Assembly (NCBI RefSeq): GCF_003863355.1
Contig: NZ_QQWG01000018.1
Coordinates: 29,583-93,582 of the forward strand
DNA from: Ancylomarina euxina
GTDB taxonomy: Bacteria; Bacteroidota; Bacteroidia; Bacteroidales; Marinifilaceae
DNA length: 64,000 bases
Direction of reading: 5' to 3'
The notes beneath the pieces are model-generated. The model was not told the DNA's origin, did no database searches, and saw only the letters and a list, made by a program, of their open reading frames with translations. Positions 9,266 to 18,346 of this stretch are shown in pieces; position 1 is the first letter of the stretch, and each line of letters opens with the position of its first letter. The translations under genes and the position numbers were made by a program.

Positions 9266-9292
9266 CCAAAATCAAAAAAACAATAAACAAAA

Positions 9293-9895
9293 CTAATCCT
9301 GAAAGCGCTTTAACGCTTCCTCCCAATTAATTACTTCAAAAAATTCTGAAATATAATCGGGTCTTCTATTTTGAAACTTTAAATAGTAAGCATGTTCCCA
9401 TACATCCAATCCTAAAATTGGTGTTCCTTTTACTTCTGCATCATCCATTAAAGGATTATCTTGATTAGGCGTAGAGCATATTTTCAAACTACCATCAGAT
9501 AGTTTTACTAACCAAGCCCAACCTGAACCAAAACGAGTCGCTGCTGCTTTTGAAAATTTATCCTTAAACTGCTCAAAACCACCAAATGTATCATTAATCG
9601 CTTTTTGCAATTCTCCGGTAGGCTCTCCACCTCCATTAGGAGACATTAACTTCCAAAACAAATCGTGATTATAATAACCTCCACCATTATTTCTAATAGC
9701 AGCCGATTGTCTTGAAACACTTGCCAAAATTTCTCCGATACATTTCCCGTCAAGGTCAGTCCCTGCAATCGCCGCGTTTAAATTATTAGTATATCCAGCA
9801 TGATGCTTCGAATGGTGAATCTCCATAGTTCTAGCATCGATATGTGGCTCTAGAGCATCATATGCATACGGTAATTTAGGTAATTCAAAACTCAT
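9293..9895 (-). CDS. sodA: Superoxide dismutase, Mn-type signature
   Basis: Second Fe/Mn-family superoxide dismutase, 200 residues, beginning [11 protein letters not shown]. Metal ligands are His27, His77, Asp164 and His168. Unlike its neighbour it has glycines where iron enzymes have the active-site Gln ([14 protein letters not shown], 68-81) and instead carries Gln145 in [10 protein letters not shown], the position of the manganese enzyme's glutamine. QNRRPDY near the C-terminus is also Mn-like. Cambialistic activity is possible. A good predicted promoter and a perfect palindrome lie upstream, so this copy is probably the regulated one. Confidence 0.93.
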   Translation of the reverse strand: MSFELPKLPYAYDALEPHIDARTMEIHHSKHHAGYTNNLNAAIAGTDLDGKCIGEILASVSRQSAAIRNNGGGYYNHDLFWKLMSPNGGGEPTGELQKAINDTFGGFEQFKDKFSKAAATRFGSGWAWLVKLSDGSLKICSTPNQDNPLMDDAEVKGTPILGLDVWEHAYYLKFQNRRPDYISEFFEVINWEEALKRFQD

Positions 9896-9971
9896 ATTCT
9901 AACAGTTTAAATCAGTAAAAGAAATTATTGAATCTGACTATCTTTATTTAATCTCGTTTTCAATAACAAAA

Positions 9972-10003
9972 CAAATCTATACTATAAATAAATCTCTTCC
10001 AAA
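9972..10003 (-). promoter_or_regulatory. Predicted promoter of Mn-type sod gene
   Basis: On the minus strand TTTG (10003-10000) is followed after 20 bases by TAGATTTG (9979-9972). This matches the Bacteroidota -33 TTTG and -7 TAnnTTTG consensus. It would give a leader of about 70 bases before the sod ATG. Confidence 0.65.
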
Positions 10004-10009
10004 TATTTT

Positions 10010-10025
10010 AAGACAAATTTGTCTT
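10010..10025. promoter_or_regulatory. Perfect 16-bp palindrome, candidate operator
   Basis: AAGACAAATTTGTCTT is its own reverse complement. It ends six bases upstream of the predicted -33 box of the Mn-type sod gene, an activator-like position, in the spacer shared with the divergent MATE gene. The binding protein is unknown. Confidence 0.5.
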
Positions 10026-10163
10026 TTATTTTCAATATTTAGCACAATCAACATTATTATAGTCTTGATTAAAGAACCTTAGATGAACTTTTCTCTTACA
10101 ATTAAGAACATCCTCAAGTCAATTCTGTAATTTCGCAGCGAATTAAATCTGAAGAACAGAAAA

Positions 10164-11465
10164 GTGAACAAGAAAATATTAGATATCGCCCTACCTAACA
10201 TCATTAGTAACATCACCATCCCACTATTAGGGATAGTCGACTTGGCACTGATGGGTCATTTAGGAGAAGTAGATTTTATTGGCGGAATTGCTTTAGGTGG
10301 TACCATTTTTAATTTTCTTTATTGGGGCTTTGCCTTTCTTCGAATGGGAACAAGTGGCATCACAGCACAAGCCTACGGAGCTAGAAATTTAAGCGAAAGT
10401 GTTCTTTCTCTTGGGCGAGCATTACTCGTTGCTGTTGCTGGAAGTGTTCTTATATTATTACTTCAAAAACCAATTTCCCTTTTAAGCTTTAGTTACATCG
10501 ACTCCGAAACTTCAGTTGAGAACATTGCACTCTCCTATTATAATATCCGAATTTGGGCAGCGCCTGCTACAATATCCCTTTACGCATTAACAGGTTGGTT
10601 CATTGGCATGCAAAATTCAAAAATACCAATGACCATAGCCATCATTTGTAATATCATCAACATCAGCTTATCAGCATTTTTTGTTTACGGCTTAAATTTA
10701 GATGCCAGAGGGGTTGCGCTAGGAACTGTAATTGCTCAATATTGCGGTCTTATTTTAGCCGTCTTCTTTATTTGGAGACATTATCGCAAACTTTTTAAAT
10801 ACTGGAGCAATAAAGGCTTATTAAAGATTAAAGAACTGAAGCACTTTGTGTTGATTAATAAAGATATTTTTATACGAACTCTTTGTATCATTTTTGTCTT
10901 CACATTTTTCACTACAGAATCAGCAAGCACTAACAAGACGATACTTGCGGTTAATTCCCTACTGCTACAATTCCTTTTTATTTTTTCATATCTAATGGAT
11001 GGCTTTGCTTATGCAGCAGAGGCTCTAGTTGGACGATTTGTTGGCGCTCAAAATCGCAAAAGTTTTCTTACAACTGTTCGATTCCTATTTATTTGGGGAT
11101 TGGGAATCAGTCTTATTTTCACCCTATTTTATGCTTTGGGTGGCAATTGGATTCTTTCAATGTTAACCAACAGTTCCGAAACAATTTACGCTGCTGGCCC
11201 CTACCTGAAATGGTTAATTTTGCTTCCAATATTGAGTTTTGCATCCTTCCTTTACGATGGAATCTATATTGGTGCAACAGCATCGGTCTACATGCGAAAA
11301 ACCATGATGGCAGCAACTCTACTCATCTTTGTGCCTGTTTATTTCAGTCTTAAAGGAATTTTATTTAACCATGGTCTTTGGATTGCCATGTTATCGTTTA
11401 TGCTTGCCCGTGGGATTTTTCAAGCTCTCTATTTTAAAAAAGCAGTATTGGTGAAATTCAAATAG
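10164..11465 (+). CDS. MATE family efflux transporter (DinF-like)
   Basis: Inner-membrane cation-coupled exporter of 433 residues with about twelve hydrophobic helices. It starts with a GTG codon, MNKKILDIALPNIISN, which gives the amphipathic start followed by PLLGIVDLALMGHLG, the conserved first helix pair of MATE proteins. A second half-repeat appears at FLFIFSYLMDGFAYAAEALVGRFVG (given in part), matching the DinF branch. Such proteins export organic cations or drugs; the substrate here is not predictable. It is divergent from the Mn-type sod gene and converges with the futalosine-hydrolase-like gene 15 bases away. Confidence 0.9.
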   Translation: MNKKILDIALPNIISNITIPLLGIVDLALMGHLGEVDFIGGIALGGTIFNFLYWGFAFLRMGTSGITAQAYGARNLSESVLSLGRALLVAVAGSVLILLLQKPISLLSFSYIDSETSVENIALSYYNIRIWAAPATISLYALTGWFIGMQNSKIPMTIAIICNIINISLSAFFVYGLNLDARGVALGTVIAQYCGLILAVFFIWRHYRKLFKYWSNKGLLKIKELKHFVLINKDIFIRTLCIIFVFTFFTTESASTNKTILAVNSLLLQFLFIFSYLMDGFAYAAEALVGRFVGAQNRKSFLTTVRFLFIWGLGISLIFTLFYALGGNWILSMLTNSSETIYAAGPYLKWLILLPILSFASFLYDGIYIGATASVYMRKTMMAATLLIFVPVYFSLKGILFNHGLWIAMLSFMLARGIFQALYFKKAVLVKFK

Positions 11466-11480
11466 CCTGTAGTAAAACGC

Positions 11481-12182
11481 TTAACCTTTTACCAATTGAG
11501 ACTGAAACAATTTATTCAGAAGATCTTCAAGCACTTCAGTAATTCGATCTATTTCAAGATCATCAATATTTAAATGATCAGTCGCATTATCCAGGTTTCC
11601 TGCCACATACGAAAGTTGAATCACATCAGTATTCGACTCCAAACAAGCATACAATACAGCAGCTCCATCCAGACTAATGATCTCTGGGTAGTTTTTAATG
11701 TATATTTCTCCTATTTGAAATAGATTAGCTGGAATGGTATTACAAGTCATACCGCTCACTTTTCGGAATGATGTCAGTATTTCAGAATAATCAGAGGGAT
11801 TTTCAAGAATCCCATTATTAAAAGGGCTTTCATTTTGAGGAATCAGTTCCAAATCGAATAAAGATTGAAAACCTGAGTCATAAGTAAAACCAAGATCGCC
11901 AAAATAATCGTCGATCACATTCACCAAACTCCCAACTTCAGATTTCTCATTAAGAGTAAATGATCTTCCCAAATGAACAACTAAGTCGTAGCTTTTACGC
12001 TGAATAGCTTTATTGACCCAATGACTAACCAGACTTCCTCCATAACCTGATATTAGAATATCAAATTCGTTTTCAGCCAATTGAAATCGAGCATAGTTTT
12101 TCCCATAATTATCAATCAATTGAAGTTGACTAATAAATTTTTGAAGGGAAATAAAAGTAGGACTAACAATTAAAATATCCAT
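11481..12182 (-). CDS. Divergent futalosine hydrolase-like (nucleoside phosphorylase fold) protein
   Basis: A 233-residue protein that aligns by eye with futalosine hydrolase (MqnB), the enzyme releasing hypoxanthine from futalosine in the alternative menaquinone pathway. Shared stretches are ISGYGGSLVSHWVNKAI (44-60), SEVGSLVNVIDDYFGDLG (81-98), SPFNNGILENP (119-129) and NTIPANLF (148-155). Key positions differ: the usual glycine-rich NVGI(A/C)GSF segment reads HLGRSF (70-75), and the ribose-binding MEGAA motif reads LDGAA (171-175). It may be a fast-evolving MqnB or a paralogue with lost or changed activity. No other mqn genes are in the window. Confidence 0.62.
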   Translation of the reverse strand: MDILIVSPTFISLQKFISQLQLIDNYGKNYARFQLAENEFDILISGYGGSLVSHWVNKAIQRKSYDLVVHLGRSFTLNEKSEVGSLVNVIDDYFGDLGFTYDSGFQSLFDLELIPQNESPFNNGILENPSDYSEILTSFRKVSGMTCNTIPANLFQIGEIYIKNYPEIISLDGAAVLYACLESNTDVIQLSYVAGNLDNATDHLNIDDLEIDRITEVLEDLLNKLFQSQLVKG

Positions 12183-12219
12183 AGATGCAAGTACTTAGCA
12201 ATAACAAAGCTTCCTAAAA

Positions 12220-12253
12220 TTTGCTCAATCGACGAAAAATATACTTAAATTTG
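12220..12253 (+). promoter_or_regulatory. Predicted promoter of folE
   Basis: TTTG at 12220-12223 and TAAATTTG at 12246-12253, spaced by 22 bases, fit the Bacteroidota -33/-7 pattern and would leave a leader of about 85 bases before folE. Confidence 0.5.
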
Positions 12254-12343
12254 CGAGCTTAAGCCAATATATTGATGATCCCTACTTTTAAGGTGTATCA
12301 ATAGTATTTATTTGAACGACTATATTTAAACACAAATTATAAG

Positions 12344-12970
12344 ATGGAATTTTCAATTAACGAAACGGAAAACAAAGGTTTCACAAAAATAGAAAAATTC
12401 AACCAGGAAACGACTGAGCAACTCATGTTTCATTACAATAAAGTATTGGAACTACTGGGCGAAGATGTGAATCGTGAGGGACTTAAGCAAACCCCATTAA
12501 GAGTGGCAAAAGCCATGCAATTTTTAACTCAGGGTTACCATATTAAGCCTGAAGATATCTTGCGTTCAGCTATGTTTAAGGAAGATTATCGCCAAATGGT
12601 GATTGTGAAGGATATTGAAGTTTATTCTATGTGTGAACATCACATGCTTCCTTTTGTGGGAAGAGCCCATGTAGCATATATCCCTGATGGAACCATAACA
12701 GGTCTTAGTAAAATTGCTCGTGTAGTAGATGCTTTTGCTCGCCGTTTACAAGTGCAAGAGAGATTAACTACACAAATTAAAGATTGTATACAAGATACGC
12801 TTAAACCTCTTGGAGTAGCTGTTGTGATCGAAGCAACTCACATGTGTATGTCGATGCGTGGTGTTCAGAAACAAAATGCAATTACAACAACTTCTGATTT
12901 TACCGGAGCTTTTGAAAAAGTAGCAACTCGCGAAGAATTCATTCGACTGATCTCTTCAAAAACGATCTAA
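12344..12970 (+). CDS. folE: GTP cyclohydrolase I
   Basis: Zinc enzyme of 208 residues that converts GTP to dihydroneopterin triphosphate, the first step of tetrahydrofolate synthesis. Zinc ligands Cys97, His100 and Cys168 are present with the family's exact 3- and 71-residue spacings ([11 protein letters not shown] and [10 protein letters not shown]). [20 protein letters not shown] (120-139) is the conserved core helix. The N-terminal ~20 residues are variable, as in other members. It is separated from fabD by a 170-base AT-rich gap, so I expect separate transcription. Confidence 0.96.
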   Translation: MEFSINETENKGFTKIEKFNQETTEQLMFHYNKVLELLGEDVNREGLKQTPLRVAKAMQFLTQGYHIKPEDILRSAMFKEDYRQMVIVKDIEVYSMCEHHMLPFVGRAHVAYIPDGTITGLSKIARVVDAFARRLQVQERLTTQIKDCIQDTLKPLGVAVVIEATHMCMSMRGVQKQNAITTTSDFTGAFEKVATREEFIRLISSKTI

Positions 12971-13140
12971 AAAAAATTGAGTATTGAGATTTTAGAAATA
13001 AATATCTCTTAGAATAATATTAATAATAAATCGCATAATTAATAAATATTAGATTGAACATCAGTTTTTGCCTATTTTAATACTAAGTTTTAAAATCATC
13101 ATATTTCTCTGTTCTTACATCTAATATCTAATTTTAAGCT

Positions 13141-14031
13141 ATGAAAGCATATGTATTTCCTGGGCAGGGAGCCCAATTTGTTGGTATGGGTAAAGACCTA
13201 TATGAGAACTCTGAACTAGGTAAAGAACTATTCGATAAAGCTAACGAGATTCTAGGTTTCAACATTACTGAGTTAATGTTTAACGGAACTGACGAAGATC
13301 TAAGACAGACTAAGGTGACTCAACCAGCTATCTTTCTTCACTCAGTTATTTTAGCAAAAACTTTAGGAGATGATTTCAAACCAGAAATGGTTGCCGGTCA
13401 TTCATTAGGTGAATTTTCAGCTCTTGTTGCTAATGGTGCTCTATCTTTCGAAGATGGTTTAAAATTGGTTTCTCAGCGTGCTATAGCTATGCAGAAAGCC
13501 TGTGAAATAGAGCCTTCGACTATGGCCGCTATTATTGGCCTTGATGACGAAACTGTTGTGAAAGTTTGTGCCGAGATTGAAGAAGTTGTAGTTCCTGCGA
13601 ACTTCAATTGTCCTGGACAATTAGTAATTTCAGGTAGCATAAAAGGTATTGAAATTGCTTGTGAGAAATTAAAAGAAGCGGGTGCAAAACGTGCTTTACC
13701 TCTTAATGTTGGTGGTGCATTCCACTCGCCTTTAATGGAGCCTGCACGTGTTGAGCTTGAAGAAGCTATTAGAAACACAACTTTCTCTAAACCTACTTGC
13801 GCAGTTTACCAAAATGTTAACGCTAAGCCAGTTATCGATCCAGAAGAAATCAAGCAAAATCTTGTTGCTCAATTAACTGCTCCTGTACGTTTTACTCAAA
13901 CTATGGAGAACATGATCGCTGACGGAGCCACTTCATTCACCGAAGTTGGTCCTGGTAAGGTTATTCAAGGTTTAGTTAAGAAGGTTGACCGTAAAATGGA
14001 AACTGCTGGTGTAGATTCATACCAGGCTTAA
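13141..14031 (+). CDS. fabD: Malonyl-CoA:ACP transacylase
   Basis: Transfers malonyl from CoA to acyl carrier protein for fatty-acid synthesis. The 296-residue protein starts with FPGQGAQFVGMGKDL (6-20). It has the nucleophile elbow GHSLGE with Ser88 and the catalytic His195 in GGAFHSPLM, plus the malonate-binding Arg113 in SQRAIAMQ. Length and motifs are those of a complete FabD. No other fab genes adjoin it. A strong terminator follows. Confidence 0.95.
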   Translation: MKAYVFPGQGAQFVGMGKDLYENSELGKELFDKANEILGFNITELMFNGTDEDLRQTKVTQPAIFLHSVILAKTLGDDFKPEMVAGHSLGEFSALVANGALSFEDGLKLVSQRAIAMQKACEIEPSTMAAIIGLDDETVVKVCAEIEEVVVPANFNCPGQLVISGSIKGIEIACEKLKEAGAKRALPLNVGGAFHSPLMEPARVELEEAIRNTTFSKPTCAVYQNVNAKPVIDPEEIKQNLVAQLTAPVRFTQTMENMIADGATSFTEVGPGKVIQGLVKKVDRKMETAGVDSYQA

Positions 14032-14057
14032 GCCTAAAAAAAACTATCAAAACAAAT

Positions 14058-14085
14058 AAGAGATCTCGACTAATCGAGATCTCTT
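14058..14085 (+). terminator. Terminator of fabD
   Basis: AAGAGATCTCGA and TCGAGATCTCTT form a perfect 12-bp stem with a CTAA loop, followed by nine T residues. Confidence 0.85.
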
Positions 14086-14120
14086 TTTTTTTATACATGT
14101 ATGTCATTCTAACTAAAATA

Positions 14121-17096
14121 CTATTTAAAGCTAATAACAGAGGTCTGTTTTTTCCCATCCATCAGAATCTCTAATGGTTTAGCAAAACGGACATGTTTAA
14201 AATAATGGATATGATCAATCAGCTCTTGCTTATTTAATACATCCTCATTTACAAAACTAGTCTTTAAGTTTGATTTTACAGAGAAGTATCCCACATTCAT
14301 AGAGGTTACGTTGTGAAAGAAGTGAGAACCTAAGGATGCATCCAAAGGAAAATCATCAAGCCCTTGTTCCACAATAACTTTAGCGTTCGATATTTGTGAC
14401 CACAATACCGGGATTCCAGTAAACCTATCTTTAGTTCCCCAGCGACCTGGACCAATAAGCACATATTCCCTGTCTTGCTCTTTCATTTTCTGATTAAGAA
14501 TAGCCATTTCTTGAGCCATTTCTTCGGTTTTAATTCGATCAAACTTACTCAAGTCCATAAAGATAACGTCACGAACATGATCTATTTTACCATTTCCCAT
14601 ACCCTTATCAGCCAATAATACAAGCTTCTCTCTATTAATCTTTGACATGTCTATCTCAACACTCATTTCCTGACGGATAAGAGGTTTAATTTGTAACAAA
14701 TTAAATGTTGGTAAACCATTCTTACCTTTTGAAAGGTCAACCGCAAATTCAATTTCAACAGGAGCTCCCATAGCCTGCTTAAATATATTCAATAGAATAC
14801 TTAAAGTTTGAGCTAAAGGAATTTGATTGTATTTTAAAATATTGGCAAAATCGACTACTCTAGGACCTCTAAGATTCAAATCAGGCTCAATTCTATCGTT
14901 GCGACCATCATAAACTGAAGCACAATGCAACAGATTACCATCCTTTTCTGCCACTGATAATTCATATTTTAGGGTTGCAGCATCTTCCCCATCCTCCAAT
15001 AGATTCAGCTTATCAGATTCCATGTTTATTGCGTAGAAATAATTCTGGGAGTCTTTCACCTGATTTTCAATAGATGCCAATTGCAATTTTGGATGTTCAG
15101 GACAAAAACGATGCGTTTTCTCTCCTCCTACAACATACTTACCTAAACCGATACCAAGTACTGCAAAACCATCCTCTGGTTTCATATACGAGAAAGGATA
15201 ATAATTGTATGACTGTGCAACACCACTAATGTTTGGATAAAATTTACCATTGTATTCCTGCCCTACTACCTCTTGAAGAATGACAGCCATTTTTTCTTCC
15301 TCAATTTTATAATCAATTGCCGAGAAATAAGCCTTTGCTTCTGGAGTAAAAATTGAAGAATACACCATTTTTATTGCTGTTACCAAATGCTCAAAACGCA
15401 CTTCAAAATCTTCGTCATTATTGGGAAGAAGATAGGTTGCATAAACACCTGCAAAAGGCTGCATTAGTGAATCCTCGAACAATCCCGAAGAACGCACAGC
15501 CAAGGGCATTGTCATATTTTCAAGATACAAACGAAGTTTCTTTCGAAGTTTCTCAGGTAATTTAGCATCTAAGAATTGCTTCTTGATGGCATCGTAGTTT
15601 TTTTCATTGTAAATTTTATCGAGCAGATTATTTGCTTCTAGAAAATTATCATATTCGTCAACTCCAATAATAGCTGTTCTTGGAATAGTAATATTGATGT
15701 CTTTAATCAGTTTCTGAAAACTAATGTTTTCGGTAAAATTACTCAAGAAAGCAAGACCACGACCTTTACCTCCCACTGACCCCCTACCAAGACGAATCAC
15801 ATAATGATTCGAATTAGCCAAACTAGGTCTAAATTTTATGATTCTACCCCGCAATTGTTTCAATCGCGAAGCTTCAAAAACATCCAAACAGAATTGACGC
15901 AACTCCCGAACCGTCTTAAAGTCTGAAATTTGATAACGTCGAAGTTTTTTCGCAATATTAATTTCTCCTCTAGCCATCAACCAAGTCGAAATCCCATTTC
16001 GTTTGGAGTGAAACAACAAGGATTCATCTGGAATGTATTTTAGTTTCTCTTCAAAATCTTCAAGTGATTTTGCCATTGCGACCTGAGTACCACTCTGATT
16101 CTTAAAAACAAAATCTCCAAAGCCTAATTTCAAGTGAATGAAATTAAAGATATCTAGAGCTAGAGTATCACTATTTTTATTAATAAAATCAGCATTTACC
16201 TGAAAAGCCCGCATTGCATTGTCGGTGTCATGCGATTGCATCACACACGGAATTCGCATTTTTTTATCCTGGACATAAGAAATTAAATCGACCCCGGCAT
16301 CATCATTCAATTTACCATCACGAGCAAATCGAACGTCAGAAATCACACAAAGCAGATTTTCAAGATATTTATCTACAATATCAACGGCATCTTCATAGCT
16401 ACTCACTAAAATAACCTTTGGTCTTGCACGCATCTTCAAGATTTTGTGCATCTCATCTATATCATCTTCATCAGAAATTACTTTCTGAGTCTGAGTCATA
16501 ACTGATGTGTAGAGAAGAGGTAAATAACGAGAATAGTACTTCACAGAATCCTCAACCAACAGCATAACACGAACGTCACCAATCTTACAATCTGGAGCAA
16601 GATTCATCTTATCTTCGATGTATTTTGTCATGGCCATAAAAATCTTAGTCGATCCATTCCATACAAATACTCTCTCAATATTATTTTTTATTTTATCAGC
16701 GGCCTTATCAAAATACGCCAAATCGCTATTATTGTTCACTAAAACCAATACTGGCAAATCAGGCTGCTTCTTTTTAATTTCCTGACTCAGTTCCAATGGC
16801 GATTCTTTATCAAGTCCTGCCATTAAAATGACAATATCGAAATTGCGCTCATCCATAGCCTGAAGAGCTTCTTCATTGGTGGTTACACTAGTAAAACGTG
16901 GTGCAGTATATAAGTTAAGCTGTAGATATTCTCCAACAATTTTATCAGAGAACTGTCCTTCTCTTACAATCGTATATGAATCGTAATAAGTCGCAACAAG
17001 AAGAATTTCCTTTACCTTAAATGGCATTAGTTCTTGAAATATATCTCTGTCGTTCTTTTTCCTTTTATAAATTTTCGAAATCGCAATCTCTTCCAT
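14121..17096 (-). CDS. Receiver-domain / PEP-pyruvate-binding (PPDK N-like) protein
   Basis: Large cytoplasmic protein; I use the ATG at 17096 (991 residues, MEEIAISKIY) rather than an upstream in-frame ATG at 17153. Residues ~28-150 form a receiver-like fold with the phospho-acceptor position replaced (DIVILMAGLD). Residues ~175-320 form a second receiver that keeps LLVEDS and a candidate Asp in CVISDVRF. From ~430 onward there is a PPDK/PEP-synthase ATP-grasp domain (RLGRGSVGGKGRGLAFLS; AVRSSGLFEDSLMQPFAGVY) ending with IGPGRWGTKDRF. The swivelling His domain and PEP TIM barrel of true PEP synthase are absent. It may act as a regulatory kinase or phosphotransferase; the partner is unknown. 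Confidence 0.75.
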   Translation of the reverse strand: MEEIAISKIYKRKKNDRDIFQELMPFKVKEILLVATYYDSYTIVREGQFSDKIVGEYLQLNLYTAPRFTSVTTNEEALQAMDERNFDIVILMAGLDKESPLELSQEIKKKQPDLPVLVLVNNNSDLAYFDKAADKIKNNIERVFVWNGSTKIFMAMTKYIEDKMNLAPDCKIGDVRVMLLVEDSVKYYSRYLPLLYTSVMTQTQKVISDEDDIDEMHKILKMRARPKVILVSSYEDAVDIVDKYLENLLCVISDVRFARDGKLNDDAGVDLISYVQDKKMRIPCVMQSHDTDNAMRAFQVNADFINKNSDTLALDIFNFIHLKLGFGDFVFKNQSGTQVAMAKSLEDFEEKLKYIPDESLLFHSKRNGISTWLMARGEINIAKKLRRYQISDFKTVRELRQFCLDVFEASRLKQLRGRIIKFRPSLANSNHYVIRLGRGSVGGKGRGLAFLSNFTENISFQKLIKDINITIPRTAIIGVDEYDNFLEANNLLDKIYNEKNYDAIKKQFLDAKLPEKLRKKLRLYLENMTMPLAVRSSGLFEDSLMQPFAGVYATYLLPNNDEDFEVRFEHLVTAIKMVYSSIFTPEAKAYFSAIDYKIEEEKMAVILQEVVGQEYNGKFYPNISGVAQSYNYYPFSYMKPEDGFAVLGIGLGKYVVGGEKTHRFCPEHPKLQLASIENQVKDSQNYFYAINMESDKLNLLEDGEDAATLKYELSVAEKDGNLLHCASVYDGRNDRIEPDLNLRGPRVVDFANILKYNQIPLAQTLSILLNIFKQAMGAPVEIEFAVDLSKGKNGLPTFNLLQIKPLIRQEMSVEIDMSKINREKLVLLADKGMGNGKIDHVRDVIFMDLSKFDRIKTEEMAQEMAILNQKMKEQDREYVLIGPGRWGTKDRFTGIPVLWSQISNAKVIVEQGLDDFPLDASLGSHFFHNVTSMNVGYFSVKSNLKTSFVNEDVLNKQELIDHIHYFKHVRFAKPLEILMDGKKQTSVISFK

Positions 17097-17245
17097 GTCT
17101 GTTCTAAGTTTGTATTTGACTGATGAAAGTAATAAACAATTAACGATTGTCAATAAGGATTACTCTATAAATAAGGCTTTCTAAGCAAAAATGATCAAAA
17201 TTAAATAATTCTAATCCCATAAATTGCTGCGCTTAATACTAAAAA

Positions 17246-17278
17246 AAATCCTGTTCGGTTTAATACCAAACAGGATTA
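17246..17278 (-). terminator. Terminator of korA-korB operon
   Basis: AATCCTGTT and AACAGGATT with an inner GGT/ACC pair form a hairpin. Read on the minus strand it is followed by eight T residues, about 25 bases after the korB stop codon. Confidence 0.75.
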
Positions 17279-17302
17279 TATCTAATAAATTAGACTATTT
17301 TG

Positions 17303-18343
17303 TTATTCAACAACCCAAGTGTCTCCACTATTAAGCAGGTCATCCATATTTTTTATAGATGATAATGCTTGGACATCTTTAATTTGCTGAACCATTTTCT
17401 CGTCATAAGAAGGAGAAGCTACATCACGAATAACACCCAAAGCTACGGGATATTCAGGAGCCATCATACTTGATAGTAACCAGTGCATATGAGGATTCTC
17501 GGTATGAGCATCGTGTACCAAGACATCAGCCTCAGTTATACCATGTTCTCCGATAGTAACAACAATCAGTTTACCATTTCCTCCCAATATAAGACCTTTG
17601 TTCTTTTCAATTCCAAAGATCATAGGCTTATCTTGTTCTAAGATCAATTGATAATCATCCTTAGTTGCTTTATCAGTTACTAATGCATGAGTACCATCGT
17701 TATAGATCACACAGTTTTGAAGAATCTCTACAATAGAGGTTCCCTTGTGAGCTGAAGCTGATTTTACGACTTCTGTGGTCAATTTAATACTCGTATCGAT
17801 AGAACGAGCATAGAATTTAGATTGAGCACCAAGTGCCAACTGAGCAGGTTTAAAAGGCTCTTCAATTGTTCCGAATGGTGAAGTCTTAGTCACCATACCT
17901 TGATTTGATGTCGGAGAATATTGACCTTTAGTTAAACCATAAATCTCATTATTAAAGAGAAGGATGGTCATATCAATATTTCTACGAACAGCATGAATGA
18001 AATGATTACCCCCAATTGCGAGAGCATCACCATCACCCGAAACCTGAATCACTTCAAGATCTGGATTAGCACATTTTACTCCCGATGCAATTGCAGCTGC
18101 ACGACCGTGAATGGTGTGAAAGCCATAAGTATCCATATAATATGGGAAACGAGAAGAACAACCAATACCCGAAATAACGGCATAATCTTCCTTCTTAATT
18201 TCCATATCTGCTAATGCCTTCTGAACGGAATTTAAAATCCCATGGTCTCCACAACCAGGACACCAGCGATTCTCTTGATCACTTCTAAAATCCTTAGCAC
18301 TTAGCTTCTTAATATTAGGTGAATTTAATACTGTATCAGCCAT
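17303..18343 (-). CDS. korB: 2-oxoacid:ferredoxin oxidoreductase, beta subunit
   Basis: ThDP-binding subunit of 346 residues. CPGCGDHG (28-35) is the conserved cysteine/glycine start of the KorB family. SGDGDALAIGGNHF (102-115) followed by NN at 131-132 is the ThDP/Mg motif. With the alpha subunit encoded directly upstream it forms the two-subunit enzyme that interconverts 2-oxoglutarate (or another 2-oxoacid) plus CoA with acyl-CoA and CO2, using ferredoxin. Only three bases separate the two genes, showing an operon. There is no separate ferredoxin-like delta subunit, which fits the KorAB class of Bacteroidota. Confidence 0.92.
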   Translation of the reverse strand: MADTVLNSPNIKKLSAKDFRSDQENRWCPGCGDHGILNSVQKALADMEIKKEDYAVISGIGCSSRFPYYMDTYGFHTIHGRAAAIASGVKCANPDLEVIQVSGDGDALAIGGNHFIHAVRRNIDMTILLFNNEIYGLTKGQYSPTSNQGMVTKTSPFGTIEEPFKPAQLALGAQSKFYARSIDTSIKLTTEVVKSASAHKGTSIVEILQNCVIYNDGTHALVTDKATKDDYQLILEQDKPMIFGIEKNKGLILGGNGKLIVVTIGEHGITEADVLVHDAHTENPHMHWLLSSMMAPEYPVALGVIRDVASPSYDEKMVQQIKDVQALSSIKNMDDLLNSGDTWVVE

Positions 18344-18346
18344 GAC

